64,000 nucleotides of DNA from Nocardioides sp. (lineage in GTDB: Bacteria > Actinomycetota > Actinomycetes > Propionibacteriales > Nocardioidaceae): positions 1 through 64,000 of the forward strand of contig NZ_JASBRN010000045.1 of NCBI RefSeq assembly GCF_030149505.1, read 5' to 3'. Below are positions 19,222-27,170 of the stretch, piece after piece. Made by a program: the position numbers and the translations under genes. The stretch's first letter is position 1. Each line of letters starts with the position of its first letter. The notes under the pieces are model-generated. The model was not told the DNA's origin and did no database searches. It saw only the letters and a program-made list of their open reading frames with translations.

Positions 19222-20601
19222 ATGAGCTCCCACCGCGAAGCACCCGAGATCTCCAAGGACCCGGTCGCCGACGGCACCGACACCTACGCCTTCGTGAGCC
19301 CCGAGAACCCCGACTCGGTCGTGCTCATCGCCAACTTCATCCCGCTGCAGAAGGCCGACGCGGGCCCGAACTTCCACGAGTTCGGCGACGACGTCCTCTA
19401 CGAGATCCACGTCTCCAACCGGGGGACCTCGGAGGCGGACATCACCTACCAGTTCCGCTTCACCACCGAGATCCGGAACCAGAACACCTTCCTCTACAAC
19501 GTCGGCCCGATCAGCTCGCTCGGTGACACGAACTGGAACCGCCCGCAGTTCTACTCCGTCACCCGGGTGCAGAACGGCCGCTCGCGGATCCTCGCCGAGA
19601 AGGTCCCGTGCCCGCCCGTCAACGTCGGCGTGCGCAGCACCCCGGACTACCCGGCGCTGGCCAACGCCGCGATCCGCGACCTCCCGCGCGGGGGTCGGGT
19701 CTTCGCCGGCCAGCGGGCCGATGCCTTCCACGTGGACCTGGGCAGCATCTTCGACCTCGGTGCGCTGCGTCCCTTCAACGAGGCGCACCTGATCTCGATG
19801 CCGGCCATGGACGGGCGCAACGCGGTCCAGGGCTACAACGTGCACAGCATCGCCCTCGAGGTGCCGATCGACCAGCTGACCGCGGACGGCTCCAAGCCGA
19901 CCGACGTGCTGGACCCGTCCTCGACCATCGGCGTGTGGGCCACGGCCAGCCGGCAGAAGTCGCGGATCTTCGACCGCAAGACCGGCACCTTCCAGGGAAT
20001 GGGTCCCTGGAAGCAGGTCTCGCGCCTGGGCAACCCGCTGTTCAACGAGGTCATCGTCCCGATGGCGCGCAAGGACAAGTGGAACTCCCGCAAGCCCGAG
20101 GGCGACAAGGCCTTCCAGAAGCTGGTCTACCGTCCCGAGCTCGCCGGCCTGCTGCCGGTGCTCTACCCGGGTGTGTTCCCCAACCTGGCGGCCTACGACA
20201 AGGACCGCGCGGACCTGCACGCGATCCTGCTCACCGGCATCCCGGAGGGCGTCGTCCCCGGCTTCGCCAACTTCACCGGCCCGGTGCCGGCGGACATGCT
20301 GCGGCTGAACGTGGCGATCCCGCCGAGCGCCGAGGAGAACAGCCTCGGCCTGGTCGCGGGCGACGCCGCCGGCTTCCCCAACGGGCGCCGGATCAGCGAC
20401 GACGTGGTGACGATCGAGCTGCGCGCGGTGGCGGGTCTGACCCTCCCGCTCGTGGACCCGTCCTTCACCCCGGACGGGGCGGCGGCGGCCATCGAGGACG
20501 GGACGACCAACACCAACGCCCCGCTGCTCGACGGCTTCCCGTTCCTCGGACACCCCGGCGGGGGCTACCAGTTCCAGCCGGGTACGTACGACGCGTCGTG
20601 A
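19222..20601 (+). CDS. DUF4331 family protein
   Basis: A 459-residue protein of the DUF4331 family, marked by MSSHREAPEISKDPVADGTD at the N-terminus and a long beta-rich body. No signal peptide is present. Function unknown; the family often sits with secreted or metal-related proteins. It is the middle gene of a tight three-gene unit, 1 nt after the small Tat-type protein and overlapping the His-rich protein by GTGA. Confidence 0.85.
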   Translation: MSSHREAPEISKDPVADGTDTYAFVSPENPDSVVLIANFIPLQKADAGPNFHEFGDDVLYEIHVSNRGTSEADITYQFRFTTEIRNQNTFLYNVGPISSLGDTNWNRPQFYSVTRVQNGRSRILAEKVPCPPVNVGVRSTPDYPALANAAIRDLPRGGRVFAGQRADAFHVDLGSIFDLGALRPFNEAHLISMPAMDGRNAVQGYNVHSIALEVPIDQLTADGSKPTDVLDPSSTIGVWATASRQKSRIFDRKTGTFQGMGPWKQVSRLGNPLFNEVIVPMARKDKWNSRKPEGDKAFQKLVYRPELAGLLPVLYPGVFPNLAAYDKDRADLHAILLTGIPEGVVPGFANFTGPVPADMLRLNVAIPPSAEENSLGLVAGDAAGFPNGRRISDDVVTIELRAVAGLTLPLVDPSFTPDGAAAAIEDGTTNTNAPLLDGFPFLGHPGGGYQFQPGTYDAS

Positions 20602-21035
20602 CCGTCTCGGAGCAGCAGGCCGTCGACGCGTTGGCCCACGTGCGGGATCACAACCCGCACGCGGGCCAGGGCTCGGTCCTGCTCGACATCGGTGACGGTG
20701 TCGGTGCGCTGGTCGTCACGATGCCCGAGCAGATGCTCGGCCAGGAGGTGGAGATCGAGTCCGAGGACCCCCGGGTCACCGAGGAGCTCGTTCGCCTCTA
20801 CGCCCACGAGCACGGGCACGACCACGACCACGGGCACGACCACGGGCACGGGCACGCACGGCCGCACGTCGCCGTCGTACCTCGTCCGCTCCCGGGCGGG
20901 GGCCAGGTCGCGTGCCTGGTCTTCGGCTCGCTGCCGGCGGGGCGCTACACCCTGCACGAGAAGGGCAGTCCCGAGGTGGCGATGGTCGTCGAGGTGCCCG
21001 ACGGACGGGTGCTCGAGACGACCTGGCCCGCCTGA
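20598..21035 (+). CDS. His-rich protein, probable metal binder
   Basis: A 145-residue cytoplasmic protein whose centre (about residues 70-95) is a His/Asp/Gly run with nine His, such as HEHGHDHDHGHDHGHGHARP. Beta-rich segments flank it (VLLDIGDGVGALVVTMP and GRYTLHEKG). The His run suggests Ni, Zn, Cu or Mn binding. No family is recognised. GTG 20598 overlaps the DUF4331 stop. A terminator follows and then a Mn2+-type riboswitch in front of an exporter, which strengthens the metal link. Confidence 0.75.
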   Translation: MTVSEQQAVDALAHVRDHNPHAGQGSVLLDIGDGVGALVVTMPEQMLGQEVEIESEDPRVTEELVRLYAHEHGHDHDHGHDHGHGHARPHVAVVPRPLPGGGQVACLVFGSLPAGRYTLHEKGSPEVAMVVEVPDGRVLETTWPA

Positions 21036-21070
21036 GGGCCCCGGCTGCACGCAGCTCCACGCAGCACCTG

Positions 21071-21104
21071 CCGCCCCGATCCCGTGCTCACGGGGTCGGG
21101 GCGG
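21071..21104 (+). terminator. Intrinsic terminator
   Basis: A 15-bp stem (21071-21085 with 21090-21104) with a single G-T pair and a 4-nt loop lies 35 nt after the His-rich gene and just before the riboswitch. Confidence 0.75.
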
Positions 21105-21108
21105 TAGC

Positions 21109-21238
21109 GTGTGCGCCACGAGAGGGAGTAGTCCCCAACAGCCGTGTCGACACACTGGCGGCGCCCGGCCCCGGCCGAGCACCACCCGGTACGGCGGGCC
21201 ACCGCGGTGGCGGACGAGACTTTCGACCGAGTGCACAC
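21109..21238 (+). ncRNA. yybP-ykoY (manganese) riboswitch
   Basis: The P1 helix pairs GTGTGC (21109-21114) with GCACAC (21233-21238). Inside are the two conserved parts: GAGGGAGTAGTCCCC near 21120-21136 and GACGAGACTTTCGACCGAG near 21214-21231, as in the yybP-ykoY family that senses Mn2+. A downstream hairpin ACGCGCC/GGCGCGT (21241-21262) and the 40 nt before the ATG form the likely expression platform. The regulated gene is a GDT1-type transporter, a standard partner. Confidence 0.82.
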
Positions 21239-21304
21239 AGACGCGCCCGGTCGAAGGCGCGTCCCCTGCGGTCGCTCCCCGGCCGGGCCGGAGAGGACCC
21301 ACCC

Positions 21305-21883
21305 ATGTACGCCTTCCTGCTCAGCACGGCCGTGATCTTCGTGGCCGAGCTCGGGGACAAGTCCCAGCTGATGGCGATGACCTTCGCCGCGCGCTACCGC
21401 GCCCGCGACGTGCTCATCGGCATCACCGTCGCCACCGCCGTGGTCCACCTGGCCTCGGTCGGCATCGGCTACTGGATCGGTGACGCCTTCGCCGAGCACC
21501 AGGGGGCGATCTCGGTCGTGGCCGGCGTGGCCTTCTTCGCCTTCGCGGCCTGGACCCTGCGTGGCGACGAGCTCACCGAGGACGAGGCCGAGAAGGCCCG
21601 ACGCAGCACGGGCGCGGCGATCATCGCCGTCGGTGTCGCCTTCTTCCTCGCCGAGCTCGGCGACAAGACCATGCTGGCCACCATCACCCTGGCCACCCAG
21701 GAGGGCTGGCTGGGCACCTGGATCGGCAGCACCGTGGGCATGGTCGCCGCCGACGCCCTGGCGATCGGCGTCGGCGCGCTGCTCGGCCGCCGGCTCCCCG
21801 AGGACGTCATCAAGTACGGCGCCGCCTCGCTGTTCGCGCTGTTCGGGCTGCTCCTGGTGCTGGACGGCGCCGGGGTGCTCTGA
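21305..21883 (+). CDS. GDT1/TMEM165 (UPF0016) family Mn2+/Ca2+ exporter
   Basis: A 192-residue membrane protein with about six helices in two repeats. Each repeat has the signature ELGDKS/T: VAELGDKSQLMAM near residue 14 and LAELGDKTMLATI near residue 117. The acidic residues of these motifs form the cation path in this family. The acidic linker (ELTEDEAEK) separates the halves. ATG 21305 follows GGAGAGGAC. Riboswitch control suggests it removes excess Mn2+. Confidence 0.92.
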   Translation: MYAFLLSTAVIFVAELGDKSQLMAMTFAARYRARDVLIGITVATAVVHLASVGIGYWIGDAFAEHQGAISVVAGVAFFAFAAWTLRGDELTEDEAEKARRSTGAAIIAVGVAFFLAELGDKTMLATITLATQEGWLGTWIGSTVGMVAADALAIGVGALLGRRLPEDVIKYGAASLFALFGLLLVLDGAGVL

Positions 21884-21911
21884 ACCCACCCCGGCGCGCG
21901 CCCAGGTCGCG

Positions 21912-23129
21912 TCACCCCAGCAGCGACCTGCCCAGCCAGTCACCCTGCTCGAAGCCGGGCAGCACGGCGAAGGCCGCCGACCCGATCGCGGTCGTCCACT
22001 CGTTGAGCGAGTCGAGCTCGTCCAGCGAGCGCTGGAGCGGGACGAACTGGTCGGCCAGGTCGGCCTGGTAGGAGGAGAAGAGCAGCCCGCTCTCGATCCG
22101 CGGCCCCCCGGGGCCCGGCACCTCCCGGGTCCAGCTGGCGCCCTTGCGGAAGATCCGCCGCCCGCCGTGCAGGGCCGGGTGCGAGCGCCGCACGTGCGCG
22201 TCGAGCGCGACGACCGGTCGGCCCTGCTCGTCGCGGGCGGCGAGGTCGACGTCGTCGCTCTCGCCGCCGCCGGTCAGCGGTGATCCGTCGGCGAGCCGGC
22301 GACCGACCGAGCGCTCCTGCTCCTCGCGGGTCAGCCCGTCCCAGGTGTCCAGGTCCATCCGGATCCGGCGCAGCACCAGGGTCGTGCCCCCGGCCCAGCG
22401 GCCCCCGGGGACCCACACCGTGCGGTCGAAGAGCTCCGTGCCCGGCCGGGGGTTGGCCGAGCCGTCGACCTGGCCGAAGAGGTTCCGCCCCGTCTGCGGC
22501 GACCCGTCGGGGGCGGTGCCGTTCCACGCCCCCTGCTGGGTCCAGCGCAGGCGGGCGAAGGGGCGCGCGTCGGCCACCACGCGGCGTACGGCGTGGGCGA
22601 CGGTGGTGGCGTCGCGGCCGGCGACGAGGACGAAGAGGTCCCCGCCGCTCCACCGCTCCTCGAGCCGGTCGTGGACCATCGGCGGCACGTCGGTGAAACC
22701 GTCCGGCCCGGCGCCGAAGCGGTCGGCGCCCAGCGCGCCGGGGCCGACACCGACGGTGATGGTCAGGTCGGCGCCCGGCACCGAGAGCCACGGCGCCGGG
22801 TCGCCCGGTGCCGGGCGGCCGGCCGCGAGCGCCTCGACGTCGCCGGTCCACAGCCGCATCAGCCGTCCCAGTGCCTCGCGATCCACGCCGGGACGCAGGT
22901 CGAGGGCGACCGCCTCGAGCACGGCAGGCGCGGCCTGGGCGACGCCCGACTGGTGGGGACCCCAGGGGGAGAGGGTGGCCCCGACCGGTGCGGCCGGAGT
23001 GGGCGCGGACGGGACGGCGGGCTCGTCGGGATCCGCCGCCACGACCAGCCCGGCGCCGGTGAGGGCACCGAGACCGGTCGTGCCGGCGTACCCCAGGAGC
23101 CCGCGACGCGAGACCCGGGGCGCGGCCAT
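21912..23129 (-). CDS. DyP-type heme peroxidase, Tat-exported
   Basis: A 405-residue dye-decolourising peroxidase. The Tat signal is SRRGLLGYAGTTGLGAL with cleavage after about residue 32. The GxxDG signature is FGQVDGSANPRP, and heme-ligand His and distal Arg regions lie further on (LDAHVRRSHP). The closest types are EfeB/copper-operon DyPs. Its ATG overlaps the stop of the truncated PCuAC gene (TGATG), so the two were once one operon. Confidence 0.92.
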   Translation of the reverse strand: MAAPRVSRRGLLGYAGTTGLGALTGAGLVVAADPDEPAVPSAPTPAAPVGATLSPWGPHQSGVAQAAPAVLEAVALDLRPGVDREALGRLMRLWTGDVEALAAGRPAPGDPAPWLSVPGADLTITVGVGPGALGADRFGAGPDGFTDVPPMVHDRLEERWSGGDLFVLVAGRDATTVAHAVRRVVADARPFARLRWTQQGAWNGTAPDGSPQTGRNLFGQVDGSANPRPGTELFDRTVWVPGGRWAGGTTLVLRRIRMDLDTWDGLTREEQERSVGRRLADGSPLTGGGESDDVDLAARDEQGRPVVALDAHVRRSHPALHGGRRIFRKGASWTREVPGPGGPRIESGLLFSSYQADLADQFVPLQRSLDELDSLNEWTTAIGSAAFAVLPGFEQGDWLGRSLLG

Positions 23130-23458
23130 CAGTGGTCGTGGTCCCCGGTGCCGGGGGCGTGGTAGTGCCCTTCCTCCTCCGTGAAGGCCTTGACCGGGAC
23201 CACGAGGTCCTGGGTGCTGCCGTCGGAGAAGACCAGCGACAGGTCGACCTCCTCGCCGGGGGCCAGGGTGTCGCGCAGGCCCATCAGCATGACGTGGAAG
23301 CCGCCCGGCTCCAGGACCTTGCCGCGGCCGGCCTCCAGCACGATGCCGCCGTCGACGGCCTGCATGCTCGTCGCGCCGTCGACCATCGCCATCTCGTGCA
23401 GCTCGGTCGTCCCGGCGACGGAGGAGGAGCCGGCGATGAGAACCGTCTCATCAAGGGC
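23129..23458 (-). pseudogene. PCuAC copper chaperone remnant, 5' truncated
   Basis: The reading frame from 23458 down encodes only the C-terminal two thirds of a PCuAC periplasmic copper chaperone: VAGTTELHEMAMVDG, EPGGFHVMLMGL and a final His-rich tail. The signal peptide and first strands are missing. In frame, a stop (TGA, 23461-23459) lies 22 codons above the first ATG (23392), and no ATG, GTG or TTG lies between. The first copper-ligand His (ELHEM) is two codons before that ATG, so any product would lack export signal and a ligand. The lost part has been replaced by the promoter of the acidic protein gene. Confidence 0.75.
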
Positions 23459-23474
23459 TCACGCTGGCCTCACC
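23435..23474 (+). promoter_or_regulatory. OmpR-type operator upstream of the acidic protein-kinase operon
   Basis: An inverted repeat GATGAGA-ACCG-TCTCATC (23435-23452) runs into direct CTCA repeats starting at 23447, 23458 and 23469, an exact 11-bp period. The same arrangement is found at 27565-27605. A 7-bp palindrome CGGTCGG-N5-CCGACCG (23501-23519) lies between it and the start codon. Confidence 0.6.
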
Positions 23475-23539
23475 ACCGACGGGTTCCCTTGCTCCTGTCG
23501 CGGTCGGAAGGACCGACCGCACGGACGAGAGGACACACC

Positions 23540-23956
23540 ATGCGCACCACCGTGAAGCTCGGGCTCGGGACCATCGCCGGAGCCGTCGGCGCCGGCCTGC
23601 TGGCCTTCCCGGCCGCCCAGGCCGCCGACTCCGACGTGTTCTGGAAGCGCGACGACGACCGCGCCGACGTCGTCTCGACCGTCGACGACGACGATGACGA
23701 CGACACCAACCGGACCAACGACGACGCGACCAACACCGTCAACGGCGACAGCAACAACACCAACAACACCGCCGGCGACACCTCGGGCGTGGCCAGCAAC
23801 GACAACACCAACTCGCGGGTCTCCAACATCTCCCGCGACCGCGACATCAGCCAGGGTGACCTGACTCGGGACTTCACCCGTGACGGCGGCGACAAGACCC
23901 GCGACACCACCGCCAACGCGACCAACGACAAGTCGCGCAACGACACCCGCGGCTGA
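23540..23956 (+). CDS. Secreted Asp/Asn-rich low-complexity protein
   Basis: A 138-residue exported protein. The signal peptide is residues 1-28 (LGLGTIAGAVGAGLLAFPAA, cleaved after AQA). The mature part has seven Asp in a row (49-55) and many Asn, Thr and Asp, probably disordered; such chains can bind Ca2+ or other cations. No family recognised. GAGAGGA precedes the ATG. The stop overlaps the kinase start (TGATG). The operator shared with the two-component operon suggests regulation by it. Confidence 0.7.
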   Translation: MRTTVKLGLGTIAGAVGAGLLAFPAAQAADSDVFWKRDDDRADVVSTVDDDDDDDTNRTNDDATNTVNGDSNNTNNTAGDTSGVASNDNTNSRVSNISRDRDISQGDLTRDFTRDGGDKTRDTTANATNDKSRNDTRG

Positions 23957-24825
23957 TGACCGGCTGGGGACTCCGCGAGGGTGACGCGATCACCGAGGAC
24001 CTCGTCGCCGTACGCCGGCTCGGGGGTGGGGCGACCTACGAGGCATACCTCGCCTTCGACGAGGTGACCTGGGGACCGGTCGTCGCCAAGCTGGTGCGCC
24101 CCGACCTGGTCGAGGACGCCTCCTCCCTGCGCGGCCTGCGCCGCGAGGCGGAGGCCCTGACGACGGTGAACCACCCCGTCGTGGTGCGGGCGCTGCGCTG
24201 GACCGACTCCGGCCCGCGCCCGCACCTGGTGCTGGAGAACCTCGACGGGCCGCGGCTCTCCACGCTGGTGCGCCGGCACGGCCGGCTGCAGCCCCAGCAG
24301 TACCTCGTGCTGGGCATCGAGCTGGCCTCGGCCCTGCACTACCTGCGACGCCTGGGCTGGGTCCACCTCGACGTGAAGCCCTCCAACATCATCATGGGGG
24401 CCCCGGCCCGGCTGATCGACCTGTCGGTCGCCCGGACCGTCGAGGACGCCTCGAGGCTGAAGCACGTCATCGGCACCGACCGCTACCTCGCTCCCGAGCA
24501 GGCCGACCCCGGCGGCCGAGCAGGGGTGCCCGGCCCGGCCAGCGACGTGTGGGGCCTGGCCGCGGTGCTCTTCGAGGCGGTCAGCGGCACGCGGCCGTTC
24601 CGGGACGGCGACCCGTCGGCCGAGGTCCCGCACGAGCGGCACCCCCAGCTCGTCGAGGGTCCGGCCACGCTGCCCGGCGACGTACCCGCTCCGGTGCGGG
24701 AGGTCGTCCTGGCCGGGCTCTCGCCGGAGCCGGCGGACCGGCCGCTGCCGCACGAGGTCTCCGAGGTGCTGGAGCCGGTGCTGCACGGGCTGCCCGCGCC
24801 CCGGCTGGCGGGCTGGCGCTCCTGA
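23956..24825 (+). CDS. Soluble serine/threonine protein kinase
   Basis: A 289-residue protein kinase with only the catalytic domain, no membrane helix and no PASTA repeats. Glycine loop LGGGATYEAY, Lys45 in VVAKLV, Glu in RREAEAL, catalytic Asp139 in HLDVKPSN, metal Asp155 in LIDLSVA (DLS instead of DFG) and LAPEQA in the activation region are all present, so it should be active. Translationally coupled to a secreted acidic protein, an unusual pairing. The target is not known. Confidence 0.88.
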   Translation: MTGWGLREGDAITEDLVAVRRLGGGATYEAYLAFDEVTWGPVVAKLVRPDLVEDASSLRGLRREAEALTTVNHPVVVRALRWTDSGPRPHLVLENLDGPRLSTLVRRHGRLQPQQYLVLGIELASALHYLRRLGWVHLDVKPSNIIMGAPARLIDLSVARTVEDASRLKHVIGTDRYLAPEQADPGGRAGVPGPASDVWGLAAVLFEAVSGTRPFRDGDPSAEVPHERHPQLVEGPATLPGDVPAPVREVVLAGLSPEPADRPLPHEVSEVLEPVLHGLPAPRLAGWRS

Positions 24826-24853
24826 TCTCCTGGGTCCGCATTCGCCCACCGAC

Positions 24854-24889
24854 ACGACCCCCGACCGCCGTCCGGCCGTCGGGGGTCGT
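24854..24889. terminator. Bidirectional terminator
   Basis: A perfect 12-bp stem, ACGACCCCCGAC (24854-24865) with its complement (24878-24889), lies between the convergent kinase and response-regulator genes and can serve both. Confidence 0.7.
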
Positions 24890-24939
24890 CGCGTCTCCGG
24901 CGGAACCCGGCGACGGGACGCGGGCAACCTGGCGACGGG

Positions 24940-25608
24940 TCAGGTGGCGAAGCGGTAGCCCATGCCCCGGACGGTGAGGATCGTGTCGCTGCCGAGCTTG
25001 CGGCGCAGGTACCCGACGTAGACGTCGACGACGTTGGAGCCGGGGTCGAAGTCGAAGCCCCAGACGTGGTCGAGCAGCTGTTCGCGGGAGAGCACCTGCC
25101 CGGCGTTGCGCATGAAGATCTCGGCCAGGGTGAACTCGCGGGCCGAGAGCTCCACGTCGGCGCCGTCGACGCTCGCGCGGCGGGTGCGCAGGTCGAGGCG
25201 GACGCCGCCGGCCTCGAGCACGTCCTCGGCGCCCGGTGCGGCACCGCCGGTCTGGCGCAGCCGCAGCCGGATACGCGCCTGCAGCTCGGCGAAGCGGAAC
25301 GGCTTGCTCATGTAGTCGTCGGCGCCGCCCTCGAGCGCTGAGACGGTGTCGCCCACGGAGTCGCGGGCGGTGAGCACCACCACCGGCATCCGGGAGCCCT
25401 ACGCGCGCAGCTGGTCGAGGACCTCGAAGCCGTCCATGCCGGGCAGGCCGATGTCGAGGACCATGAGGTCGTGGTCGCCGGAGAGCGCCAGGTCCAGCCC
25501 GGTCGGTCCGTCGGCGACCACGGTCGGGACGTGGCCGTCGGCCCGCAGGCCCTTGGCGATGAAGGAGCTGATCCGCTCCTCGTCCTCGACGATCAGGATG
25601 CGGGCCAC
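24940..25608 (-). pseudogene. OmpR/PhoB-type response regulator with in-frame amber stop
   Basis: The frame is open from ATG 25608 to TGA 24940 except for one TAG at 25401-25399 (codon 70), inside the receiver domain. Before it: acidic pocket IVEDEE and phospho-acceptor Asp52 in LMVLDIGLPGMDG. After it, in the same frame: VVLTARD, the KPF lysine, and a complete winged-helix DNA-binding domain ending VRGMGYRFAT. Related proteins usually have Glu or Arg there, and GAG to TAG is one base change. Restart at ATG 25389 would give a protein without the phospho-acceptor. It may be a real nonsense mutation, an error in the sequence, or a suppressed stop. Confidence 0.8.
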
Positions 25609-27170
25609 GTGCTGTCCTCCTGCTGGCGGATCGGTCGGTCGGGGTGCCCGGGCGTCCGGGGCGTGCCGGGCAACGGCAGGACGCGGGTCGGGTCGTCGGT
25701 GCCGCGGTGGTCCTCGGCGATCCGGGCCGCGGGCACGTCGACGACGAACCGCGAGCCGCGGGGGTGGCCCTCGAGGGTCGGGTCCTCCCAGGCGGTGCGG
25801 CCGCCGTGCGCCTCGGCGATCGCACCGACGATCGACAGGCCCAGGCCGAAGCCCTCGTGGTCACGGTCGTCGGCGCGCGCGAACCGCTCGAAGACCCGCG
25901 TGCGGTCCTCCGGGGCCAGGCCGGGCCCGGTGTCGCGGACCCACAGGCGCAGCCGGCTGCCGTCGTACGCCGTCCCGACGGCGACCCGGTCGCCGGGGCG
26001 GGTGTGCCGCACGGCGTTGTCGGCCAGCTGCAGCACCGCTTGGGTCAGGCGCTGCGCGTCGACCTCGACCCGGGCGGTGGCCGCGGCGTCGATGGACCAG
26101 GTGCGTTCCCCGAGCCCCGAGCACTTGGCCAGCAGGTCCTCGGTGAGGTCGCGCAGCTCGACCGGCTCGACCCGGACGAAGTCGGGCCGGTCGGACTTGG
26201 CGAGCAGGATCAGGTCGCCCACGAGTCGCGACATCCGGTCGACCTCGTCGAGCAGGAGGTCCCGGGTCTCCGTGATCTCCTCGGGGCTGCCGAGGTCCAG
26301 GACCTCGAGGTGTCCGCGCAGCACCGTCAGCGGGGTCTTGAGCTCGTGGCCGGCGTCGTCGAGGAAGCGGCGCTGCTCGGTGAAGGCGGCCTCGAGCCGC
26401 TCCAGCATCGTGTTGACGGTGCCGGTGAGCGCGGTGATGTCGTCGTTGCCGCTGACGGGGATGCGGCGGGAGAGGTCGGTCTCGGTGATCTCCTCGGCGG
26501 TGCGGCGCAGCCGGCGCAGCGGTGCCAGCAGGCGACCGGTCAGCAGGAAGGCCGCGCCCGCCACCAGCAGCAGCGCGAGGGCCGAGACGATGGCGTAGGT
26601 GCGCATCGTGTCGCGCAGGGCGGCGCGGCCGACGTCGAGGCGGGTGACGACCAGCAGGGCGCCGGCCTCGGCTTCGCTGCGGAACCGCACCGGCTGGCCG
26701 ACGAGGAGGACCTCGCCCTCGCCGGGTACCTCGAAGCGGGCGCTGCCGCCGGTCCGGGCGACGTCGGAGGCCGCCGCGCGGAAGGCGGCGTCGTCGACGA
26801 TCGGGTCCTCGGCGGGGGAGAGGAACCGGACCGGGTCGGCACGCCCCTCGATCCACCCCACGAGCAGCTCGTCGTCGTCGGGGATGTTGCGCAGGAAGAA
26901 CAGCTCCAGCATCGTCGCGACGTCCTGGAAGGGCTCGGACGTCGTGGGGTCGATGCCCTCGGCCTGGATCCGCCCGAACTCCTGGAGCTCCTGGTCCACC
27001 GCCGCGCGGGTCTGCTCCTCGAGCCGGTCCCGCTCGATGGCGTAGACCAGCAGCCCGGCCAGGGCCAGGGTGGCGGCGGTGAGCGCGGCGACGGCGGCGG
27101 TGATCCGGGTGCGGACCGAGATGCCGGTGCGCGGGAGCCCCGACCTCGGCGGCGCTGGCGGGGTGCTCAG
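25593..27170 (-). CDS. Sensor histidine kinase, probable CTG start
   Basis: About 525 residues: first membrane helix near 30-50 (TAAVAALTAATLALAGLLVY), an extracytoplasmic sensor domain, second helix (YAIVSALALLLVAGAAFLL), HAMP linker, HisKA with His in LDDAGHELKTPLTVL, and HATPase_c (QLADNAVRHTRPGD, DTGPGLAP, GFGLGLSIV). The frame is open to 27168-27170, where CTG overlaps the stop of the upstream gene as CTGA; no ATG, GTG or TTG lies between that point and GTG 26999. Starting at 26999 would delete the first membrane helix. CTG-AGC-ACC (M-S-T) is therefore the likely start. The stop overlaps the response regulator start by 16 nt. Confidence 0.8.
   Translation of the reverse strand: MSTPPAPPRSGLPRTGISVRTRITAAVAALTAATLALAGLLVYAIERDRLEEQTRAAVDQELQEFGRIQAEGIDPTTSEPFQDVATMLELFFLRNIPDDDELLVGWIEGRADPVRFLSPAEDPIVDDAAFRAAASDVARTGGSARFEVPGEGEVLLVGQPVRFRSEAEAGALLVVTRLDVGRAALRDTMRTYAIVSALALLLVAGAAFLLTGRLLAPLRRLRRTAEEITETDLSRRIPVSGNDDITALTGTVNTMLERLEAAFTEQRRFLDDAGHELKTPLTVLRGHLEVLDLGSPEEITETRDLLLDEVDRMSRLVGDLILLAKSDRPDFVRVEPVELRDLTEDLLAKCSGLGERTWSIDAAATARVEVDAQRLTQAVLQLADNAVRHTRPGDRVAVGTAYDGSRLRLWVRDTGPGLAPEDRTRVFERFARADDRDHEGFGLGLSIVGAIAEAHGGRTAWEDPTLEGHPRGSRFVVDVPAARIAEDHRGTDDPTRVLPLPGTPRTPGHPDRPIRQQEDSTWPAS

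Noticed and set aside
25399-25401. TAG as pyrrolysine or recoding signal
   Set aside because: No pyl genes or recoding structure are seen; pyrrolysine is not known in this group, so a mutation or an error is simpler.
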